In this document: positions 9,086-20,259 of the stretch, one piece after another
Layout of the letters: every line of letters begins with the position of its first letter
How positions within the stretch are numbered: position 1 is the first letter of the stretch
Assembly: GCF_000425625.1 (NCBI RefSeq)
Contig: NZ_KE384422.1
Coordinates: 1-37,594 of the forward strand
Direction of reading: 5' to 3'
Length of the DNA stretch: 37,594 bases
Source: Stutzerimonas azotifigens DSM 17556
GTDB lineage: Bacteria > Pseudomonadota > Gammaproteobacteria > Pseudomonadales > Pseudomonadaceae
Position numbers and translations under genes: made by a program
Notes under the pieces: generated by a model
The model's input: the letters and a program-made list of their open reading frames with translations, nothing else
What the model was told of the DNA's origin: nothing
Database searches by the model: none

Positions 9086-11617
9086 TTACAGCGACCGCGC
9101 GACCTGGACCTTCTCGAAGACCTCGATCTTGTCGCCGACCTTGACGTCGTTGTAGCTCTTCACACCGATACCGCACTCCATGCCGGCGCGGACTTCGGAC
9201 ACGTCGTCCTTGAAGCGGCGCAGCGACTCGAGTTCACCCTCGAAGATCACCACGTCGTCGCGCAGCACGCGGATCGGACGGTTGCGGTGCACCATGCCCT
9301 CGATGACCATGCAGCCGGCGATGGCGCCGAACTTCGGCGAGCGGAACACGTCGCGAACCTCGGCCACGCCCAGGATGTTCTCCCGGACATCGCTGCCGAG
9401 CATGCCGGACAGCGCCTTCTTCACGTCCTCGATGATGTCGTAGATGACGTTGTAGTAGCGCAGGTCCAGACCTTCCTGCTCGACGATCTTGCGCGCACCG
9501 GCATCGGCGCGCACGTTGAAGCCGAACAGCACCGCGTTGGAAGCCAGCGCCAGGTTGGCGTCGCTCTCGGTGATGCCGCCGACGCCGCCGCCGACCACGC
9601 GAACCTGGACTTCGTCGTTGCCCAGATCGCTGAGCGAACCCTGCAGCGCTTCCAGCGAGCCGCGAACGTCTGCCTTGAGCACGATGTTGAGAGTCTTCTT
9701 CTCGTCCTGGCCCATGGTCTCGAAAATGTTCTCGAGCTTGGCGTTGTGCTGGCGGGCCAGCTTGACCTCACGGTACTTGCCCTGACGGAACAGCGCGATC
9801 TCGCGCGCCTTCTTCTCGTCGGCCACCACGATCAGCTCGTCGCCGGCATCCGGCGTGCCGTCCAGGCCGAGGATCTCGACCGGAATGGCCGGCCCGGCTT
9901 CCTTCACGTTCTTGCCGTTCTCGTCGAGCATGGCGCGAACGCGACCGTAGTTGACCCCGACCAGCACCATGTCGCCCTGGCGCAGGGTGCCGTCCTGCAC
10001 CAGCACGGTGGCGACCGGACCGCGACCCTTGTCCAGGCGCGACTCGACCACGACGCCGCGTCCCGGCGCGCTCGGGGTCGCCGTCAGCTCGAGCAGCTCG
10101 GCCTGCAGCAGAACCGCTTCGAGCAGCTCGTCGATGCCGGTGCCGACCTTCGCCGACACGGCGACGAACTGGGTGTTGCCGCCCCACTCTTCCGGAATCA
10201 CGTCGCGGCCGGCCAGATCGTTCTTGATCCGGTCGAGGTCCGCTTCTGGCTTGTCGATCTTATTCACCGCGACGACGATCGGCACGCCGGCCGCCTTCGC
10301 GTGCTGGATTGCTTCTTCCGTCTGCGGCATCACGCCGTCGTCGGCCGCCACCACCAGGATGACGATGTCGGTCGCCTTCGCACCGCGGGCGCGCATCGCG
10401 GTAAAGGCCGCGTGGCCGGGGGTGTCGAGGAAGGTGACCATGCCGCGGTCGGTTTCCACGTGATAGGCGCCGATGTGCTGGGTGATGCCGCCGGCCTCGC
10501 CGACCGCCACCTTCGCGCGGCGGATGTAATCCAGCAGCGAGGTCTTGCCGTGGTCGACGTGACCCATCACGGTCACCACCGGTGCACGCGGCACCGCCTC
10601 GCCTTCGAACTTCAGCGATTCGGCCAGTTGCTCTTCCAGTGCGTTGTCGCTGACCAGCTTGACCTTGTGGCCGAGCTCTTCGGCGATCAGCTGAGCGGTC
10701 TCCCGGTCGAGCACCTGGTTGATGGTGACCGGCGACCCCATCTTGAACATGAACTTGATGACTTCAGCTGCCTTGACGGACATCTGCTGAGCCAGCTCGG
10801 CGACCGTAATGGTCTCGCCAATCGAAACTTCGCGCACGACAGGTCCTGTAGGGTTCTGGAAACCATGCTGGTTCCGCTTCTTCAGTTTGGCCTTGCCACG
10901 ACCGCCGCCACGCCGACCAAAACCGTCGGCTTCGTCGTCGCCGCTGCGCACGGTACGGGTCAGCGGCGCCGCCTTGCCCTTCAGCGAAGGCCGATGCTGG
11001 GCATGCTTGCGGTCACGGCGATCGTCCTCGTCTGCACGGACCTTCTCCGGACGGCGCGGTTCATCCTTCTTGCGCTCTTCGGCGACCACGCGAGGGGCAG
11101 GCGCTGCCGCTGCCGGCTCCGCAGCCGCCTCGGCGGGCTGGCCCGGGGCCTGCGCCTCGGTTTCAGCCTTCTGTGCCGCGGCCCTGGCCGTTTCTTCGGC
11201 CTGCCGGCGGGCCTGCTCTTCCGCTTCTGCGCGCTCGCGGGCTTCGGCCTCGGCCTTCAGCCGTGCCGCTTCTTCCGCCGCACGCTGCTCTTCGAGTTCG
11301 CGCTGCTTCTCGGCTTCCAGTTCGTCCGGGCTGCGCTTGACGTAGGTCTTCTTCTTGCGCACCTCGACGCTGATGGTCTTGCTGCCGGCCACCTTCAGTT
11401 TGGTGGTGGTCTTACGCTGCAGCGTGATCTTGCGCGGCTCCTCGAGCCGGTCCCCGTGGCTGCTCTTGAGGTGCGCCAACAGGGCCTGCTTTTCGTTATC
11501 GGTCACTACTTGCTCGGCGCTGGTGTGCGACAGTCCTGCCTCACGCATCTGCTGCAGCAGTCGCTCGACCGGTGTGTCGACCACCTGGGCCAGTTCTTTC
11601 ACCGTGACTTGCGTCAT
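9086..11617 (-). CDS. infB: Translation initiation factor IF-2
   Basis: The product is 843 aa. It is the GTPase that brings fMet-tRNA to the 30S subunit and promotes subunit joining. In order: an N-terminal IF2 domain ([20 protein letters not shown]), a long Ala/Glu/Lys/Arg-rich linker (~95-235), a second N-terminal IF2 module ([20 protein letters not shown]), the G domain with GHVDHGKT (~350), DTPGHAAF and NKID, and the C-terminal fMet-tRNA-binding domains ending [18 protein letters not shown]. The ATG at 11617 has GAGGAG upstream. It follows nusA by 25 bp and partners functionally with the tRNA-fMet at the head of the same cluster. Confidence 0.98.
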   Translation of the reverse strand: MTQVTVKELAQVVDTPVERLLQQMREAGLSHTSAEQVVTDNEKQALLAHLKSSHGDRLEEPRKITLQRKTTTKLKVAGSKTISVEVRKKKTYVKRSPDELEAEKQRELEEQRAAEEAARLKAEAEARERAEAEEQARRQAEETARAAAQKAETEAQAPGQPAEAAAEPAAAAPAPRVVAEERKKDEPRRPEKVRADEDDRRDRKHAQHRPSLKGKAAPLTRTVRSGDDEADGFGRRGGGRGKAKLKKRNQHGFQNPTGPVVREVSIGETITVAELAQQMSVKAAEVIKFMFKMGSPVTINQVLDRETAQLIAEELGHKVKLVSDNALEEQLAESLKFEGEAVPRAPVVTVMGHVDHGKTSLLDYIRRAKVAVGEAGGITQHIGAYHVETDRGMVTFLDTPGHAAFTAMRARGAKATDIVILVVAADDGVMPQTEEAIQHAKAAGVPIVVAVNKIDKPEADLDRIKNDLAGRDVIPEEWGGNTQFVAVSAKVGTGIDELLEAVLLQAELLELTATPSAPGRGVVVESRLDKGRGPVATVLVQDGTLRQGDMVLVGVNYGRVRAMLDENGKNVKEAGPAIPVEILGLDGTPDAGDELIVVADEKKAREIALFRQGKYREVKLARQHNAKLENIFETMGQDEKKTLNIVLKADVRGSLEALQGSLSDLGNDEVQVRVVGGGVGGITESDANLALASNAVLFGFNVRADAGARKIVEQEGLDLRYYNVIYDIIEDVKKALSGMLGSDVRENILGVAEVRDVFRSPKFGAIAGCMVIEGMVHRNRPIRVLRDDVVIFEGELESLRRFKDDVSEVRAGMECGIGVKSYNDVKVGDKIEVFEKVQVARSL

Positions 11618-11642
11618 GCATTCCTCTCCTCGGGCCGCACGC

Positions 11643-13124
11643 TTACTCGAACCAATGGGCTCGGGCGGCCATGATCAGCTTGCCGGCACGCTCTTCGTCG
11701 ATGCCGTCTATGTCGAGCAGGTCGTCGATCGACTGCTCCGCCAGATCTTCGCGGGTCGTCACGCCGCGCACGGCCAGTTCGACCGCAAGTTCCTTGTCCA
11801 TGCCTTCCAGCGAAAGCAGGTCTTCGGCCGGCTGTGCATCGGCCAGCTTCTCCTCGGTTGCGATGGCCTTGGTCAGCAGGCGGTCCTTGGCGCGGGAACG
11901 CAGCTCGTTGACGATATCCTCGTCGAACCCTTCGATCGCCAGCATTTCCTCCATCGGGACGTAGGCGATCTCTTCCAGGGTGGTGAATCCTTCCTCGACC
12001 AGAACCTGGGCAAGCTCTTCGTCGACATCCAGCTCGTCGACGAAGGCGCGCAGGATGTCGCCCGTTTCCTCTTCCTGCTTGGCCTGGATGTCGGCCTCGG
12101 TCATCACGTTCAGGGTCCAGCCGGTCAGCTGGCTCGCCAGCCTGACGTTCTGACCGCCACGGCCGATGGCCTGCGCCAGGTTGTCCTCGGCCACGGCGAT
12201 GTCCATCGCGTGGGCGTCCTCGTCGACGATGATGGCGGCGACCTCGGCCGGCGCCATGGCGTTGATGACGAACTGCGCCGGGTTCTCGTCCCACAGCACG
12301 ATATCCACCCGCTCGCCGCCGATCTCGCCGGAGACGGCCTGTACCCGCGAACCGCGCATGCCGATGCAGGCGCCCTGCGGGTCGATGCGCTTGTCCTTCG
12401 AGCGCACGGCGATCTTGGCGCGCGAGCCCGGATCACGGGAGGCGCCCATCACTTCGATCAGTTCCTCGGCGATTTCAGGCACCTCGATGCGGAACAGCTC
12501 GATCAGCATCTGCGGCGCGGTGCGCGACAGGATCAGCTGCGGGCCGCGGTTCTCGGTGCGAATTTCCTTCAGCAGCGCACGCACGCGGGCGCCGACGCGG
12601 AAGGTCTCGCGCGGGATGATGTCCTCGCGGGCCAGCAGCGCCTCGGCGTTGTTGCCGAGATCGACGATGACGCTGTCGCGGGTGACCTTCTTCACGGTGC
12701 CGGAAATGATGTCGCCGACGCGATCGCGATAGGCCTCGACGATTTGAGCCCGCTCGGCTTCGCGCACCTTCTGCACGATCACCTGCTTGGCGGTCTGTGC
12801 GGCGATACGGCCGAATTCGATCGACTCGATCTTCTCTTCGATGACGTCGCCGACCTTGGCATCGTCCTTGCGCTCGCGCGCCTGCTCGACGGTCAGCTCG
12901 GCGGCCGGGTTCTCCAGGTCGTCTTCCTCGACCACGGTCCAGCGCCGGTAGCTGTCGTAGTTTCCACTCTGCCGGTTGATCTGCACGCGCAGGTCGACCT
13001 CGTCTTCATAGCGCTTCTTGGTCGCAGTCGCCAGCGCCAGCTCCAGCGCCTCGAAAATGACACCGGCCGGTACGCCCTTCTCGTTGGAGACCGACTCAAC
13101 AACCAGCAGTACTTCTTTGCTCAT
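11643..13124 (-). CDS. nusA: Transcription termination/antitermination factor NusA
   Basis: The product is 493 aa. It binds RNA polymerase and nascent RNA and modulates pausing, intrinsic termination and rRNA antitermination. Domains in order: N-terminal polymerase-binding domain ([20 protein letters not shown]), S1 domain (~135-200, [20 protein letters not shown]), two KH domains (~230-345, with [20 protein letters not shown] and [17 protein letters not shown]), and two acidic C-terminal repeats (~360-493), the form found in Gammaproteobacteria. It lies between rimP and infB. In E. coli NusA controls its own operon by termination in the leader, which fits the hairpins upstream of rimP. Confidence 0.98.
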   Translation of the reverse strand: MSKEVLLVVESVSNEKGVPAGVIFEALELALATATKKRYEDEVDLRVQINRQSGNYDSYRRWTVVEEDDLENPAAELTVEQARERKDDAKVGDVIEEKIESIEFGRIAAQTAKQVIVQKVREAERAQIVEAYRDRVGDIISGTVKKVTRDSVIVDLGNNAEALLAREDIIPRETFRVGARVRALLKEIRTENRGPQLILSRTAPQMLIELFRIEVPEIAEELIEVMGASRDPGSRAKIAVRSKDKRIDPQGACIGMRGSRVQAVSGEIGGERVDIVLWDENPAQFVINAMAPAEVAAIIVDEDAHAMDIAVAEDNLAQAIGRGGQNVRLASQLTGWTLNVMTEADIQAKQEEETGDILRAFVDELDVDEELAQVLVEEGFTTLEEIAYVPMEEMLAIEGFDEDIVNELRSRAKDRLLTKAIATEEKLADAQPAEDLLSLEGMDKELAVELAVRGVTTREDLAEQSIDDLLDIDGIDEERAGKLIMAARAHWFE

Positions 13125-13169
13125 GTACGCCTCGCCTTTCGCAATCCATTGGGGTCTGCGGATCCGCGC

Positions 13170-13628
13170 TTAATCAAACCGGGGAACGATGTTGGCCTTG
13201 TCGATCGAATCGATCGGCAGCAGATATTCGTGATCTTCGACCTGCACGACCACGTCCTGCTCTTCCACCCCGCGGAGAAGGCCCTGAAAATTGCGCCGCC
13301 CCTCGAACGGAGTGCGCAGCTTGATCTTTACCTGGTCGCCCGCGTGTGCCGCGAACTGCTCCAGCGTGAACAACGGCCGATCCATGCCGGGCGACGACAC
13401 CTCGAGGGTGTATTCGGCGCTGATCGGATCTTCGACATCGAGCACACCGCTGAGTTGGCGACTGACCTTCTCGCAGTCGTCGACCAGAATGCCGTTCGGG
13501 TGATCGATATAGACACGAAGCAACGAGTGGCGCCCCTGGGACAGGTATTCGATGCCCCAGCACTGATAACCCAGCGCTTCGACCACGGGGGCCAACAAAG
13601 CCTGCAACTGTTCTAGCTTGCTCGACAT
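13170..13628 (-). CDS. rimP: Ribosome maturation factor RimP
   Basis: The product is 152 aa, the normal length. RimP helps early 30S assembly. Recognisable segments are the N-terminal [19 protein letters not shown], then [20 protein letters not shown], then [20 protein letters not shown] and a C-terminal SH3-like part. It is the first protein gene of the rimP-nusA-infB operon, 45 bp before nusA. The start at 13628 has GAGGGA upstream. The 128 nt between it and tRNA-fMet contain two terminator-like hairpins. Confidence 0.97.
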   Translation of the reverse strand: MSSKLEQLQALLAPVVEALGYQCWGIEYLSQGRHSLLRVYIDHPNGILVDDCEKVSRQLSGVLDVEDPISAEYTLEVSSPGMDRPLFTLEQFAAHAGDQVKIKLRTPFEGRRNFQGLLRGVEEQDVVVQVEDHEYLLPIDSIDKANIVPRFD

Positions 13629-13654
13629 CGAAGTCCCTCGTGCATGCTCTGAAA

Positions 13655-13679
13655 ATGAAAAATGGGCCTGAAGCCCATC
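13655..13679 (-). terminator. Second terminator-like hairpin, in the rimP leader
   Basis: On the minus strand ATGGGC-TTCAG-GCCCAT (13662-13678) is followed by TTTTCATTTTC. It lies about 35 nt upstream of the rimP start, downstream of the tRNA-fMet terminator. With its U-rich tail it could act as an attenuator for rimP-nusA-infB. Confidence 0.6.
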
Positions 13680-13723
13680 CCTACTGACCGCCTGTCGAGG
13701 CCGGCGGCCTGGCTGTTACCCAA

Positions 13724-13749
13724 CAAAAAGCCCCTAGATAGGGGCCTTT
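13724..13749 (-). terminator. Intrinsic terminator/attenuator after tRNA-fMet
   Basis: On the minus strand AAAGGCCCC-TATCTA-GGGGCTTTTT forms a strong GC stem (13730-13734 with 13741-13745, extended by A-T pairs) and a U-run, starting about 8 nt after the tRNA. It should end most transcripts of the tRNA while allowing some read-through into rimP. Confidence 0.85.
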
Positions 13750-13756
13750 GTTCGAC

Positions 13757-13833
<77 letters not shown>

Positions 13834-13849
13834 TCAAAGCTGGGCCCGA

Positions 13850-13878
13850 ATTATACGGCCGACCTGCGAGAGGGTCAA
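13850..13878 (-). promoter_or_regulatory. Consensus sigma-70 promoter for tRNA-fMet
   Basis: TTGACC (13873-13878) and TATAAT (13850-13855) on the minus strand are separated by exactly 17 nt. The stretch after the -10 is GC-rich (TCGGGCCCAG), like the discriminators of stringently controlled stable-RNA promoters. The tRNA begins 16 nt after the -10 box. Confidence 0.85.
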
Positions 13879-13896
13879 CCGGGCCCTGAGAACAAG

Positions 13897-13916
13897 AAAG
13901 CCCGCATGATGCGGGC
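13897..13916 (-). terminator. Hairpin after tRNA-Leu
   Basis: GCCCGCA and TGCGGGC (13900-13906 with 13910-13916) form a tight stem followed on the minus strand by TTTCTTGTT. It lies about 10 nt past the tRNA-Leu 3' end and before the tRNA-fMet promoter, so it probably ends the secG-tRNA-Leu transcript. Confidence 0.65.
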
Positions 13917-13925
13917 CCGCTTGTT

Positions 13926-14011
13926 TGGTACCGAGGAGGGGACTCGAACCCCTACAGCCTATGGCCACTACCACCTCAAGGTAGCGTGTCTACCAATTCC
14001 ACCACCTCGGC
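13926..14011 (-). tRNA. tRNA-Leu (GAG)
   Basis: The gene is 86 nt with encoded CCA. The minus strand begins GCCGAGGTGGTGGAATTGGT and has the anticodon GAG in CTACCTTGAGGTGGTAG. A class II variable arm follows (TGGCCATAGGCTGTA), then the T-arm GGGGTTCGAGTCCCC and the acceptor strand CCTCGGT. The first acceptor pair is G-U. It lies 7 bp downstream of secG and is probably processed from the same transcript. Confidence 0.96.
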
Positions 14012-14018
14012 AAAACCC

Positions 14019-14408
14019 TTACTGCTGCTCCGGCGCCTGGGGCACGTCACCTGCCGACGGGGCAGGTGCCTGCTCTTCGAGCGCGGGCACATCTTCCACT
14101 GCGGGAGCCGCCGGCCGGGCCGGGGCTTCCAGGACCGCCGGGTCAGGCAAGCCAGCCCGGGAAAGCTGGTCCGCCTGCTGCTTGGCGTAGAACGCAAGCC
14201 CCAGACTGGTCACAAAAAAAACGGTCGCCAGTATAGCAGTAACGCGACTCAGGAAGGTAGCCGAACCTTGGCTTCCGAACACGGTAGCCGAGGCCCCCGA
14301 GCCGAAGGAGGCTCCGGCGTCGGCACCCTTCCCCTGCTGAATCAGCACCAGCGCGACCAGTCCGAGGGCCACCAGCAGATGCACCACGATAACAACTGTC
14401 TGCAACAT
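14019..14408 (-). CDS. secG: Preprotein translocase subunit SecG
   Basis: The product is 129 aa from the ATG at 14408; an upstream in-frame start would add 14 residues reading into tpiA and is unlikely. SecG is the small SecYEG subunit that assists SecA-driven export. Two membrane helices are seen: [20 protein letters not shown] (residues 2-21) and [17 protein letters not shown] (~58-74). The conserved [19 protein letters not shown] loop lies between them. The C terminus is a long Pro/Ala/Glu tail with no recognised domain. Spacing to tpiA is 4 bp, so the genes are co-transcribed. Confidence 0.95.
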   Translation of the reverse strand: MLQTVVIVVHLLVALGLVALVLIQQGKGADAGASFGSGASATVFGSQGSATFLSRVTAILATVFFVTSLGLAFYAKQQADQLSRAGLPDPAVLEAPARPAAPAVEDVPALEEQAPAPSAGDVPQAPEQQ

Positions 14409-14412
14409 CTGT

Positions 14413-15168
14413 TCAGTTCCCTGCGGCGCGACAGATCGCACCGAAATCATTCGCTTTCAACGAGGCGCCTCCAATCAGGCCCCCATCAATATCCGCCATG
14501 CCGAACAGCTCCTGGGCGTTCTCCGGCTTGACGCTGCCGCCGTAGAGGATCCGCACGCCAGCGGCGATTTCGGCATCCTCCCGGGAAAGCCTGCCGCGTA
14601 TCGCGGCGTGCACTTCCTGCGCCTGCTCGGGCGTCGCGGTCAGCCCGCTACCGATCGCCCAGACCGGCTCGTAGGCGACGACCGCCTCCTCGAACCCGGC
14701 GATACCCGCCAGATCCAGCACGGCTTCGAGCTGTCTTTCGACCACGGACAGGGTCTCGCCCGCCTCGCGCTCCTCGAGCCGCTCGCCGACACAGAGCATG
14801 GGCTTGAGCCCCGCCTCCCGCGCCGCAACAAACTTCCGGGCCACCAGCTCATCGCTCTCACCGAGCACGAGCCGACGCTCCGAGTGACCGACCAGCACCC
14901 ACTGGCAACCGAACTCGGCCACCTGGGACACCGACACCTCGCCAGTCAATGCACCGAACCCGGTCTGGGACGCGCAATCCTGGACGCCGACGGCGATGGA
15001 ATCGCCATCCAGTTCGGCCATCACCTGAGGGATATGCAGAAAGGACGGAAATACCGCGACTTCGACACCCTCAGGCAAGGCCTGCTGGCGAAGGGACTGG
15101 ATCAGCTCTGCGACGCTGGCGCGGGTACCGTTCATCTTCCAGTTACCAGCTACCAGGGGGCGACGCAT
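14413..15168 (-). CDS. tpiA: Triosephosphate isomerase
   Basis: The product is 251 aa, a normal TIM barrel. It interconverts dihydroxyacetone phosphate and glyceraldehyde 3-phosphate. The active-site lysine is in AGNWKMNG (residue 11), the histidine in LVGHSERR (~95) and the catalytic glutamate in [11 protein letters not shown] (~167). The phosphate-binding [11 protein letters not shown] follows near the C terminus. The ATG at 15168 has GAGGT upstream. It lies between glmM (64-bp gap) and secG (4-bp gap), the usual Pseudomonas order. Confidence 0.98.
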   Translation of the reverse strand: MRRPLVAGNWKMNGTRASVAELIQSLRQQALPEGVEVAVFPSFLHIPQVMAELDGDSIAVGVQDCASQTGFGALTGEVSVSQVAEFGCQWVLVGHSERRLVLGESDELVARKFVAAREAGLKPMLCVGERLEEREAGETLSVVERQLEAVLDLAGIAGFEEAVVAYEPVWAIGSGLTATPEQAQEVHAAIRGRLSREDAEIAAGVRILYGGSVKPENAQELFGMADIDGGLIGGASLKANDFGAICRAAGN

Positions 15169-15232
15169 GCTTTACCTCGTCGATCAAAGTGGGCGCAGAT
15201 GTTACTCAAGCCTCTACGGGCTGGCAAGCCTC

Positions 15233-16570
15233 TCAGGCACATATTTCGGCAACGACCTTGGCGAGCTCTTCGGCATAGCCGCGAACCTGCGATTCCTCGT
15301 CGCCCTCCACCATCACCCTTACCAGCGGCTCGGTGCCGGACTTCCTGAGCAGCACCCGCCCGCGCCCGCCCATGCGGTCGGTGACGCGGTCGCAGGCCGC
15401 CCTGACGTCCGGATGGACGACCGGATCCTGATTGCCGGACAGCCTGACATTGATCAGCACCTGGGGGCACTTGTGCCAGGCGAGACGGGCCTCGGCCAGG
15501 GTCTGGCCGCTGCGCTGCAGCGCCAGCACCACCTGCAGGGCGGCGATGATGGCGTCACCGGTGGTGACGTGCTGGGCACAGACGATATGCCCGGAGTTCT
15601 CCCCGCCGAGCTGCCAGCCGCGCTCCTGCATCTCGGACATCACGTAGCGGTCGCCGACCTTGGCGCGCACGAAGGGAATGCCCCGCGCCTTGAGCGCGAG
15701 CTCGAGGCCGAGGTTGCTCATCAGCGTACCAACCACGCCACCCTGCAGCTGGCCGCGATCCTGGAGATCGGCGGCGATGATGTAGAGCAGTTCGTCGCCG
15801 TCCACCACCGTGCCCGTGTGGTCGACCATCATCACCCGGTCGCCGTCGCCGTCGAAGGCGATGCCCATGTCCGCACCGGCGTCCACCACCGCCTTCTGCA
15901 GGGCCGCGACGTGGGTGGAGCCGACCTCGGCGTTGATGTTCAGGCCGTCGGGCTGGGCGGCGGTGGTGACCACTTGGGCGCCGAGCTCGCGAAACACGTT
16001 GGGCGCGATCTTGTAGGTCGCACCATGGGCGCAGTCGAGCACCACCTTCAGGCCCGACAGGTCGGTGCTGGTGGGCACGCTGCTCTTGCAGAACTCGGTA
16101 TAGCGGCCAGCGGCGTCGTTGATGCGCGAGGCCTTGCCCAGCTGCGCCGACTCGACCACCGTCATCTCGGCGTCGAGCAGTTCCTCGATCATCAGTTCCA
16201 CCTCGTCGGGCAGCTTGGTGCCACGACCGGAGAAGAACTTGATGCCGTTGTCGTAGTGCGGGTTGTGCGAGGCGCTGATGACGATGCCCGCCTCGGCATG
16301 GAAGGTCCGCGTCAGGTAGGCGATCGCCGGCGTCGGCATCGGCCCCAGCAGCATCACGTCCGCGCCCGCGGCGGAAAGCCCGGCCTGCAGCGCGGACTCG
16401 AACATGTAGCCGGAAATCCGTGTGTCCTTGCCGATCAGGATGCGGCACTTGCCCTGGCGGCGAAAGGCCATGCCCGCCGCCCAGCCCAGCTTGAGCATGA
16501 AATCGGGGGTAATGGGGTACTGGCCGACCCGACCGCGAATGCCATCGGTGCCGAAATATTTTCTGCTCAT
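15233..16570 (-). CDS. glmM: Phosphoglucosamine mutase
   Basis: The product is 445 aa from the ATG at 16570 ([16 protein letters not shown]), the standard start for the family; an upstream open extension overlaps folP and is spurious. It converts glucosamine 6-phosphate to glucosamine 1-phosphate for UDP-GlcNAc, the precursor of peptidoglycan and LPS. The phosphoserine is in [15 protein letters not shown] (~102), the metal-binding loop is [12 protein letters not shown] (~241), and the sugar-binding GGENSGH and phosphate-binding [12 protein letters not shown] motifs are present. It is 10 bp downstream of folP. Confidence 0.98.
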   Translation of the reverse strand: MSRKYFGTDGIRGRVGQYPITPDFMLKLGWAAGMAFRRQGKCRILIGKDTRISGYMFESALQAGLSAAGADVMLLGPMPTPAIAYLTRTFHAEAGIVISASHNPHYDNGIKFFSGRGTKLPDEVELMIEELLDAEMTVVESAQLGKASRINDAAGRYTEFCKSSVPTSTDLSGLKVVLDCAHGATYKIAPNVFRELGAQVVTTAAQPDGLNINAEVGSTHVAALQKAVVDAGADMGIAFDGDGDRVMMVDHTGTVVDGDELLYIIAADLQDRGQLQGGVVGTLMSNLGLELALKARGIPFVRAKVGDRYVMSEMQERGWQLGGENSGHIVCAQHVTTGDAIIAALQVVLALQRSGQTLAEARLAWHKCPQVLINVRLSGNQDPVVHPDVRAACDRVTDRMGGRGRVLLRKSGTEPLVRVMVEGDEESQVRGYAEELAKVVAEICA

Positions 16571-16580
16571 ATCGAATTTC

Positions 16581-17432
16581 CTATTCAGCCGCCTGCACGG
16601 CGGCAACCATCCGGACCACATCCGCGGTCTCGGCAACATCATGCACCCTGAGGATCCGCGCACCCTTGGCGACCGCCAGCGCCGCCAACGCCAGGCTCCC
16701 GTACAGCCGGCCGTCGACGCCGCGATCGAGCACGCCGCCGATCATCGACTTGCGCGACACGCCCACCAGCAACGGGCGGCCGAGCTCGAGCAGTTCGTCC
16801 ATGCGCCTGAACAGGCTGAGGTTGTGCGCGAGCGTCTTGGCAAAGCCGAAACCCGGATCGATCAACACGCGCTCGGCGGCGATGCCCGCCTGCTCGCAGC
16901 GCCTGACACCCTCTTCCAGGAAGCTTTTCACGGCCAAGGTGACGTCAGCATAGACGGGATTGTCCTGCATGGTCGTCGGCTCGCCGACCATGTGCATCAG
17001 GCACACGGGAAGACCGCTGTCGCGGGCCGCCTCGAGGGCCCCGGCACGCGACAGCGAACGAACGTCGTTGATCAGCCCCGCCCCGGCGCGCGCGCCCTCG
17101 CGCATGACCGCCGGCGTCGAGGTGTCCACCGAGACCACCACGTCCAGCTCGCGGACCAGCGCCTCGACCACCGGCAGGACGCGCGCCAGCTCTTGGTCGA
17201 CGCTGACCGGCGCTGCGCCGGGGCGGGTCGATTCGCCGCCGACGTCGATCAGGGTCGCGCCGGCGCGGGCCATCGACTCGGCGTGGCGCAAGGCGGCATC
17301 CAGCCGGTTGTGTCGGCCGCCGTCGGAAAAGGAGTCGGGGGTGACGTTGAGGATGCCCATGACGTGCGGGCGGGATAAATCAAGAACCCGGTTGCCGCAA
17401 GGCAACCGGGTCGGGTACAGCGTATCGGTCAT
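16581..17432 (-). CDS. folP: Dihydropteroate synthase
   Basis: The product is 283 aa. It joins p-aminobenzoate to dihydropterin pyrophosphate in folate synthesis and is the sulfonamide target. Conserved motifs are [15 protein letters not shown] (~25-39), GGESTRPGA (~64-72), [16 protein letters not shown] (~190) and GVSRKSMIG (~224). Length and motifs are normal, with no sign of a resistance-type insertion. It is 9 bp downstream of ftsH and 10 bp upstream of glmM; the ftsH-folP-glmM order is shared with E. coli. Confidence 0.98.
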   Translation of the reverse strand: MTDTLYPTRLPCGNRVLDLSRPHVMGILNVTPDSFSDGGRHNRLDAALRHAESMARAGATLIDVGGESTRPGAAPVSVDQELARVLPVVEALVRELDVVVSVDTSTPAVMREGARAGAGLINDVRSLSRAGALEAARDSGLPVCLMHMVGEPTTMQDNPVYADVTLAVKSFLEEGVRRCEQAGIAAERVLIDPGFGFAKTLAHNLSLFRRMDELLELGRPLLVGVSRKSMIGGVLDRGVDGRLYGSLALAALAVAKGARILRVHDVAETADVVRMVAAVQAAE

Positions 17433-17441
17433 CGGACAGCC

Positions 17442-19361
17442 TTAGTGTTCGCCGGCAGGCCCACCGATCGGGGTCTCCGGGCGCCCGCCTTCCGGCTGCA
17501 CCGGCGTACCGGAGGCACCGGAACCGCCCTGCCAGTCGCGCGGCTCGCGGGGCACGCGCCCGGCCATGATGTCGTCGATCTGATCGGCGTCGATCGTCTC
17601 GTACTTCATCAGCGCCTCGGCCATCATGTCCAGCTTGTCGCGGTTCTCGGTAAGGATCTGCTTGGCGGTGTTGTAGCAGTGATCGATGATGCTGCGCACT
17701 TCCTGGTCGATCATCCGCGCCGTTTCCGCCGAGACGTTGGCATGCTGGCTGCCGGCGCTGCGGCCGAGGAAGACCTCGCCCTCCTCTTCGGCGTACATCA
17801 GCGGGCCGAGCTTCTCGGACAGGCCCCACTTGGTCACCATGTTCCGCGCCAGCTGGGTGGCGCGCATGATGTCGTTGGAGGCGCCGGTGGTCACACCCTC
17901 GAAGCCCAGCGTCATCTCCTCGGCGATACGGCCGCCGAACAGCGAGCAGATCTGGCTGATCAGCGCACGCTTGGACAGGCTGTAGCGGTCTTCCTCGGGC
18001 AGGAACATGGTCACGCCCAGCGCCCGACCACGGGGGATGATGGAAACCTTGTAGACCGGATCGTGCTCGGGCACCACGCGCCCGACGATGGCGTGGCCGG
18101 CCTCGTGGTAGGCGGTGTTGAGCTTTTCCTTCTCGGACATGACCATCGACTTGCGCTCGGCGCCCATCATGATCTTGTCCTTGGCCAGCTCGAACTCGCG
18201 CATGTCGACCACGCGCTTGTTGGCCCGCGCCGAGAACAGCGACGCTTCGTTCACCAGATTCGCCAGGTCGGCGCCGGAGAAGCCCGGGGTACCGCGCGCG
18301 ATCACCGCCGGATCGACGTTGTCGCCGACCGGGACCTTGCGCATGTGCACCTTGAGGATCTGCTCGCGGCCGCGGATGTCCGGCAGGCCGACCACCACCT
18401 GGCGGTCGAAGCGGCCCGGGCGCAGCAGCGCCGGGTCGAGCACGTCGGGACGGTTGGTGGCGGCGATGACGATGATGCCGTCGTTCATCTCGAAGCCGTC
18501 CATCTCCACCAGCAGCTGGTTGAGGGTCTGCTCGCGCTCGTCGTGACCGCCGCCGAGGCCGGCGCCCCGGTGGCGACCGACCGCGTCGATCTCGTCGATG
18601 AAGATGATGCAGGGCGCGTGCTTCTTGGCCTGCTCGAACATGTCGCGCACACGGCTGGCACCCACGCCGACGAACATCTCGACGAAGTCGGAACCGGAAA
18701 TGGTGAAGAACGGCACCTTGGCCTCGCCGGCGATCGCCTTGGCCAGCAGGGTCTTGCCGGTACCGGGCGGGCCGACCATCAGCACGCCGCGCGGGATGCG
18801 GCCGCCGAGGCGCTGGAACTTGCCCGGATCACGCAGGAATTCGACGAGCTCGCTGACCTCTTCCTTGGCCTCGTCGCAACCGGCGACGTCGGCGAAGGTG
18901 GTCTTCACCTGGTCTTCCGAGAGCAGCCGCGCCTTGCTCTTGCCGAAGCTCATCGGCCCGCCCTTGCCGCCGGCGCCGCCCTGCATCTGGCGCATGAAGA
19001 ACATGAACACGGCGATGATCACGAGGATCGGGAAGCTGGCCACCAGCAACTGGGTCCAGATGCTCTGCTGCTCCGGTTGCTTGCCCTCGATCTGCACGTT
19101 GTTGTTGATCAGGTCGCCGATCAGCCCGCCATCCTGGATGGCCGGGCGGATGGTCTTGAAGGTGCCGCCATCGGTACGGGTACCGGTGATGACGTAGCCG
19201 TCCACGGTCACGCGCTCGACGCGGCCTTCCTTGACCTGCTCGATGAAATCCGAGTAGTTGAGCGTCTGCGGCTCGCTCGGGCTGGAGAAGTTGTTCATCA
19301 CCGTGACCAGCACGGCGGCGATGATCAACCACAGAATCAGGTTTTTCGCCATGTCGTTCAA
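17442..19361 (-). CDS. ftsH: ATP-dependent zinc metalloprotease FtsH
   Basis: The product is 639 aa from a TTG at 19361, or 636 aa from the ATG at 19352. I choose TTG because AGAGGG lies seven bases before it, while the ATG has no ribosome site. FtsH is a membrane-anchored AAA+ protease that degrades misfolded membrane proteins and short-lived regulators such as sigma-32 and LpxC. Two membrane helices (~8-27 and ~105-122) flank a periplasmic part. The Walker A motif is GPPGTGKT (~198), Walker B is IIFIDEIDA, the SRH arginines are in [18 protein letters not shown] and the zinc site is HEAGH (~422). The tail is Pro/Gly-rich. Confidence 0.97.
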   Translation of the reverse strand: MNDMAKNLILWLIIAAVLVTVMNNFSSPSEPQTLNYSDFIEQVKEGRVERVTVDGYVITGTRTDGGTFKTIRPAIQDGGLIGDLINNNVQIEGKQPEQQSIWTQLLVASFPILVIIAVFMFFMRQMQGGAGGKGGPMSFGKSKARLLSEDQVKTTFADVAGCDEAKEEVSELVEFLRDPGKFQRLGGRIPRGVLMVGPPGTGKTLLAKAIAGEAKVPFFTISGSDFVEMFVGVGASRVRDMFEQAKKHAPCIIFIDEIDAVGRHRGAGLGGGHDEREQTLNQLLVEMDGFEMNDGIIVIAATNRPDVLDPALLRPGRFDRQVVVGLPDIRGREQILKVHMRKVPVGDNVDPAVIARGTPGFSGADLANLVNEASLFSARANKRVVDMREFELAKDKIMMGAERKSMVMSEKEKLNTAYHEAGHAIVGRVVPEHDPVYKVSIIPRGRALGVTMFLPEEDRYSLSKRALISQICSLFGGRIAEEMTLGFEGVTTGASNDIMRATQLARNMVTKWGLSEKLGPLMYAEEEGEVFLGRSAGSQHANVSAETARMIDQEVRSIIDHCYNTAKQILTENRDKLDMMAEALMKYETIDADQIDDIMAGRVPREPRDWQGGSGASGTPVQPEGGRPETPIGGPAGEH

Positions 19362-19556
19362 TTAGCTACCCTCTGGAGCAGGCCCGCCGTGGGCAAGGCT
19401 GCATGACGGCCGGTTGGTTGCCGGCCTAACTTACTACACAACGGGCTCACGCAGTCAGATCGTCTGTAACCCTATATGAAACCCACGCCTACAGTCTTAC
19501 GACTCGGCGCGCGGCCAGTGGTGCCCGAACAGCGGCGACATCCGCCACCGCTCGCC

Positions 19557-20177
19557 TCAGCCGCGGAACCCGCGTGCCAGCAGGTACTGCTCCCGCGAGC
19601 GGTCGCGCGACGACAGCGGCTTGCGCATCTGCACCTTGTCGAAATTCTGCCGCACGTCCTTGAGGTAGGCGTCGAAGCCCTCGCCCTGGAAGATCTTGAT
19701 CAGGAAATCGCCGCCGGGGCTCAGCACCCGCTTGGCCAGGTCCAGCGCCAGTTCGCAGAGGAACATCGCTCTCGGCTGGTCGGCCGCCCTCACCCCACTC
19801 ATATTGGGGGCCATGTCGGAAATAACAAGATCCACCGGGTGCTCGCCGACCGCCTGCAGCAGTTGCCGGAACACGGCCTCCTCGGTGAAGTCGCCCTGGA
19901 TGAAGGTGACGTCGGCGATGCTGTCCATCGGCAGGATGTCGGAGGCGATCAGCCGACCGCGCTCGCCGATCAGCCGGCTGGTCACCTGCGACCAGCCGCC
20001 CGGCGCCGCGCCGAGGTCGACCACCGTCATGCCCGGCCGCAGGATGCGGTCCTTGTCCTGGATCTCGAGCAACTTGTAGCTCGCCCGCGAGCGATAGCCG
20101 TCCTTCTGCGCCATCTTCACGTAGGGGTCGTCGAAATGTTCTTTCAGCCAGCGCTGGCTGGTCTTGGAGCGTGCCAA
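19557..20177 (-). CDS. rlmE: 23S rRNA 2'-O-ribose U2552 methyltransferase
   Basis: The product is 206 aa. It methylates U2552 in the A-loop of 23S rRNA late in 50S assembly and is heat-induced in E. coli, where it was named FtsJ/RrmJ. The SAM site is [13 protein letters not shown] (~53-65) and the catalytic K-D-K-E tetrad is visible in [28 protein letters not shown] and [10 protein letters not shown]. The start is TTG at 20177 with GAGGT seven bases upstream; no other start fits. It is 195 bp upstream of ftsH, the usual pairing, and divergent from yhbY. Confidence 0.97.
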   Translation of the reverse strand: MARSKTSQRWLKEHFDDPYVKMAQKDGYRSRASYKLLEIQDKDRILRPGMTVVDLGAAPGGWSQVTSRLIGERGRLIASDILPMDSIADVTFIQGDFTEEAVFRQLLQAVGEHPVDLVISDMAPNMSGVRAADQPRAMFLCELALDLAKRVLSPGGDFLIKIFQGEGFDAYLKDVRQNFDKVQMRKPLSSRDRSREQYLLARGFRG

Positions 20178-20259
20178 GCTGTTACCTCACCTGTGCGGCT
20201 CCGGAACCTGTCGGTTACACTAGCCGCCGTTTTTACGGTCGCGACGCAAGGGTCGAATT

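Noticed and set aside
19362..19556. A sigma-32 promoter for ftsH in the rlmE-ftsH spacer
   Set aside because: No CTTGAA/CCCCAT pair is present. A CATATAGGG stretch could be a -10 but has no acceptable -35.
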